Assembly (NCBI GenBank): GCA_947174725.1
Contig: CAMWKA010000101.1
Span: forward strand, 1 to 6,590
Source: an uncultured Lachnospiraceae bacterium
Lineage (GTDB): Bacteria; Bacillota; Clostridia; Lachnospirales; Lachnospiraceae
Direction: 5' to 3'
Length of the DNA stretch: 6,590 nt
In this document: piece by piece, positions 6,466-6,590 of the stretch
How the letters are laid out: each line of letters starts with the position of its first letter
How positions within the stretch are numbered: position 1 is the first letter of the stretch
The notes under the pieces: generated by a model
What the model was told of the DNA's origin: nothing
What the model saw: only the letters and a program-made list of their open reading frames with translations
Databases searched by the model: none
Made by a program: the position numbers and the translations under genes

Positions 6466-6590
6466 CTACCGCTCAACAATACGATTATTTTCCGCGTCAT
6501 ATCCATATCCGGCGGCTTCCAGTCCCGCCATCAACGCCGTCTGGTCGATATCCATATCATCACACAAGCGTGCCAGACTGGGATAAAAAT
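6466..6590 (-). CDS. DUF4250 domain protein, 3' end only (5' part beyond window)
   Basis: On the minus strand an open frame enters from the right edge and ends at TAG (6468-6466), giving 40 full C-terminal codons. The visible segment starts FYPSLARLCDDMDID and ends YGYDAENNRIVER. It fits my recollection of DUF4250, a small Firmicutes protein of about 55-60 residues with a -YPSL-x3-C-x-D-x-D- pattern and a closing YDxExN motif. Its function is unknown. Roughly 15-20 residues and the start codon would lie outside the window. It precedes the lipid kinase gene by 45 bp in the same direction, suggesting an operon. Assignment rests on motif recall from a short fragment. Confidence 0.65.
   Translation of the reverse strand, partial: FYPSLARLCDDMDIDQTALMAGLEAAGYGYDAENNRIVER

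Overview
The window looks like chromosomal DNA from a Gram-positive Clostridia, most likely a Lachnospiraceae-type gut anaerobe. This is inferred from the family content: a DUF6062 protein, a LacI-type sensor fused to GGDEF/EAL and ending in the SCGC motif, a beta-CASP RNase of the Clostridia type, and a DUF4250 remnant. Purine-rich Shine-Dalgarno sites and sigma-A type promoters fit this. No phage, transposon, CRISPR, rRNA or tRNA signal was seen.

Layout. Positions 1-284 are non-coding and AT-rich. They hold several inverted repeats and end in a strong sigma-A promoter (TTGACC, 17 bp, extended TG-T-TATACT). That promoter reads rightward into a DUF6062 gene with two spaced Cys/His clusters (285-1058). 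Everything after it is on the minus strand. In transcription order, from the right edge leftward, these are: the 3' end of a DUF4250 gene (6590-6466), a YegS/BmrU-type lipid kinase with a GTG start (6420-5527), a 131-bp gap with its own TTGAAA-17-TATACT promoter, a 903-residue LacI-sensor/degenerate-GGDEF/EAL protein (5395-2684), and a 530-residue metallo-beta-lactamase/beta-CASP ribonuclease (2664-1072). The RNase gene and the DUF6062 gene converge with only 13 bp between their stop codons and no visible terminator.

How the genes fit together. The EAL protein keeps every canonical phosphodiesterase residue, while its GGDEF half has lost both the signature and the metal-binding positions. It is therefore best read as a cytoplasmic c-di-GMP phosphodiesterase controlled by a sugar- or small-molecule-binding LacI-like domain that has no DNA-binding helix-turn-helix. 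It is followed after 19 bp by the RNase gene, so the two probably share a transcript. The lipid kinase and DUF4250 gene form a separate, tightly spaced upstream pair.

Most of the window is ordinary housekeeping or signalling sequence. The points that deserve a second look are the phosphodiesterase-RNase pairing, the sensor fusion, the duplicated Cys/His module of the DUF6062 protein, and the palindromes packed into its promoter. I see no convincing sign of a wholly new system.
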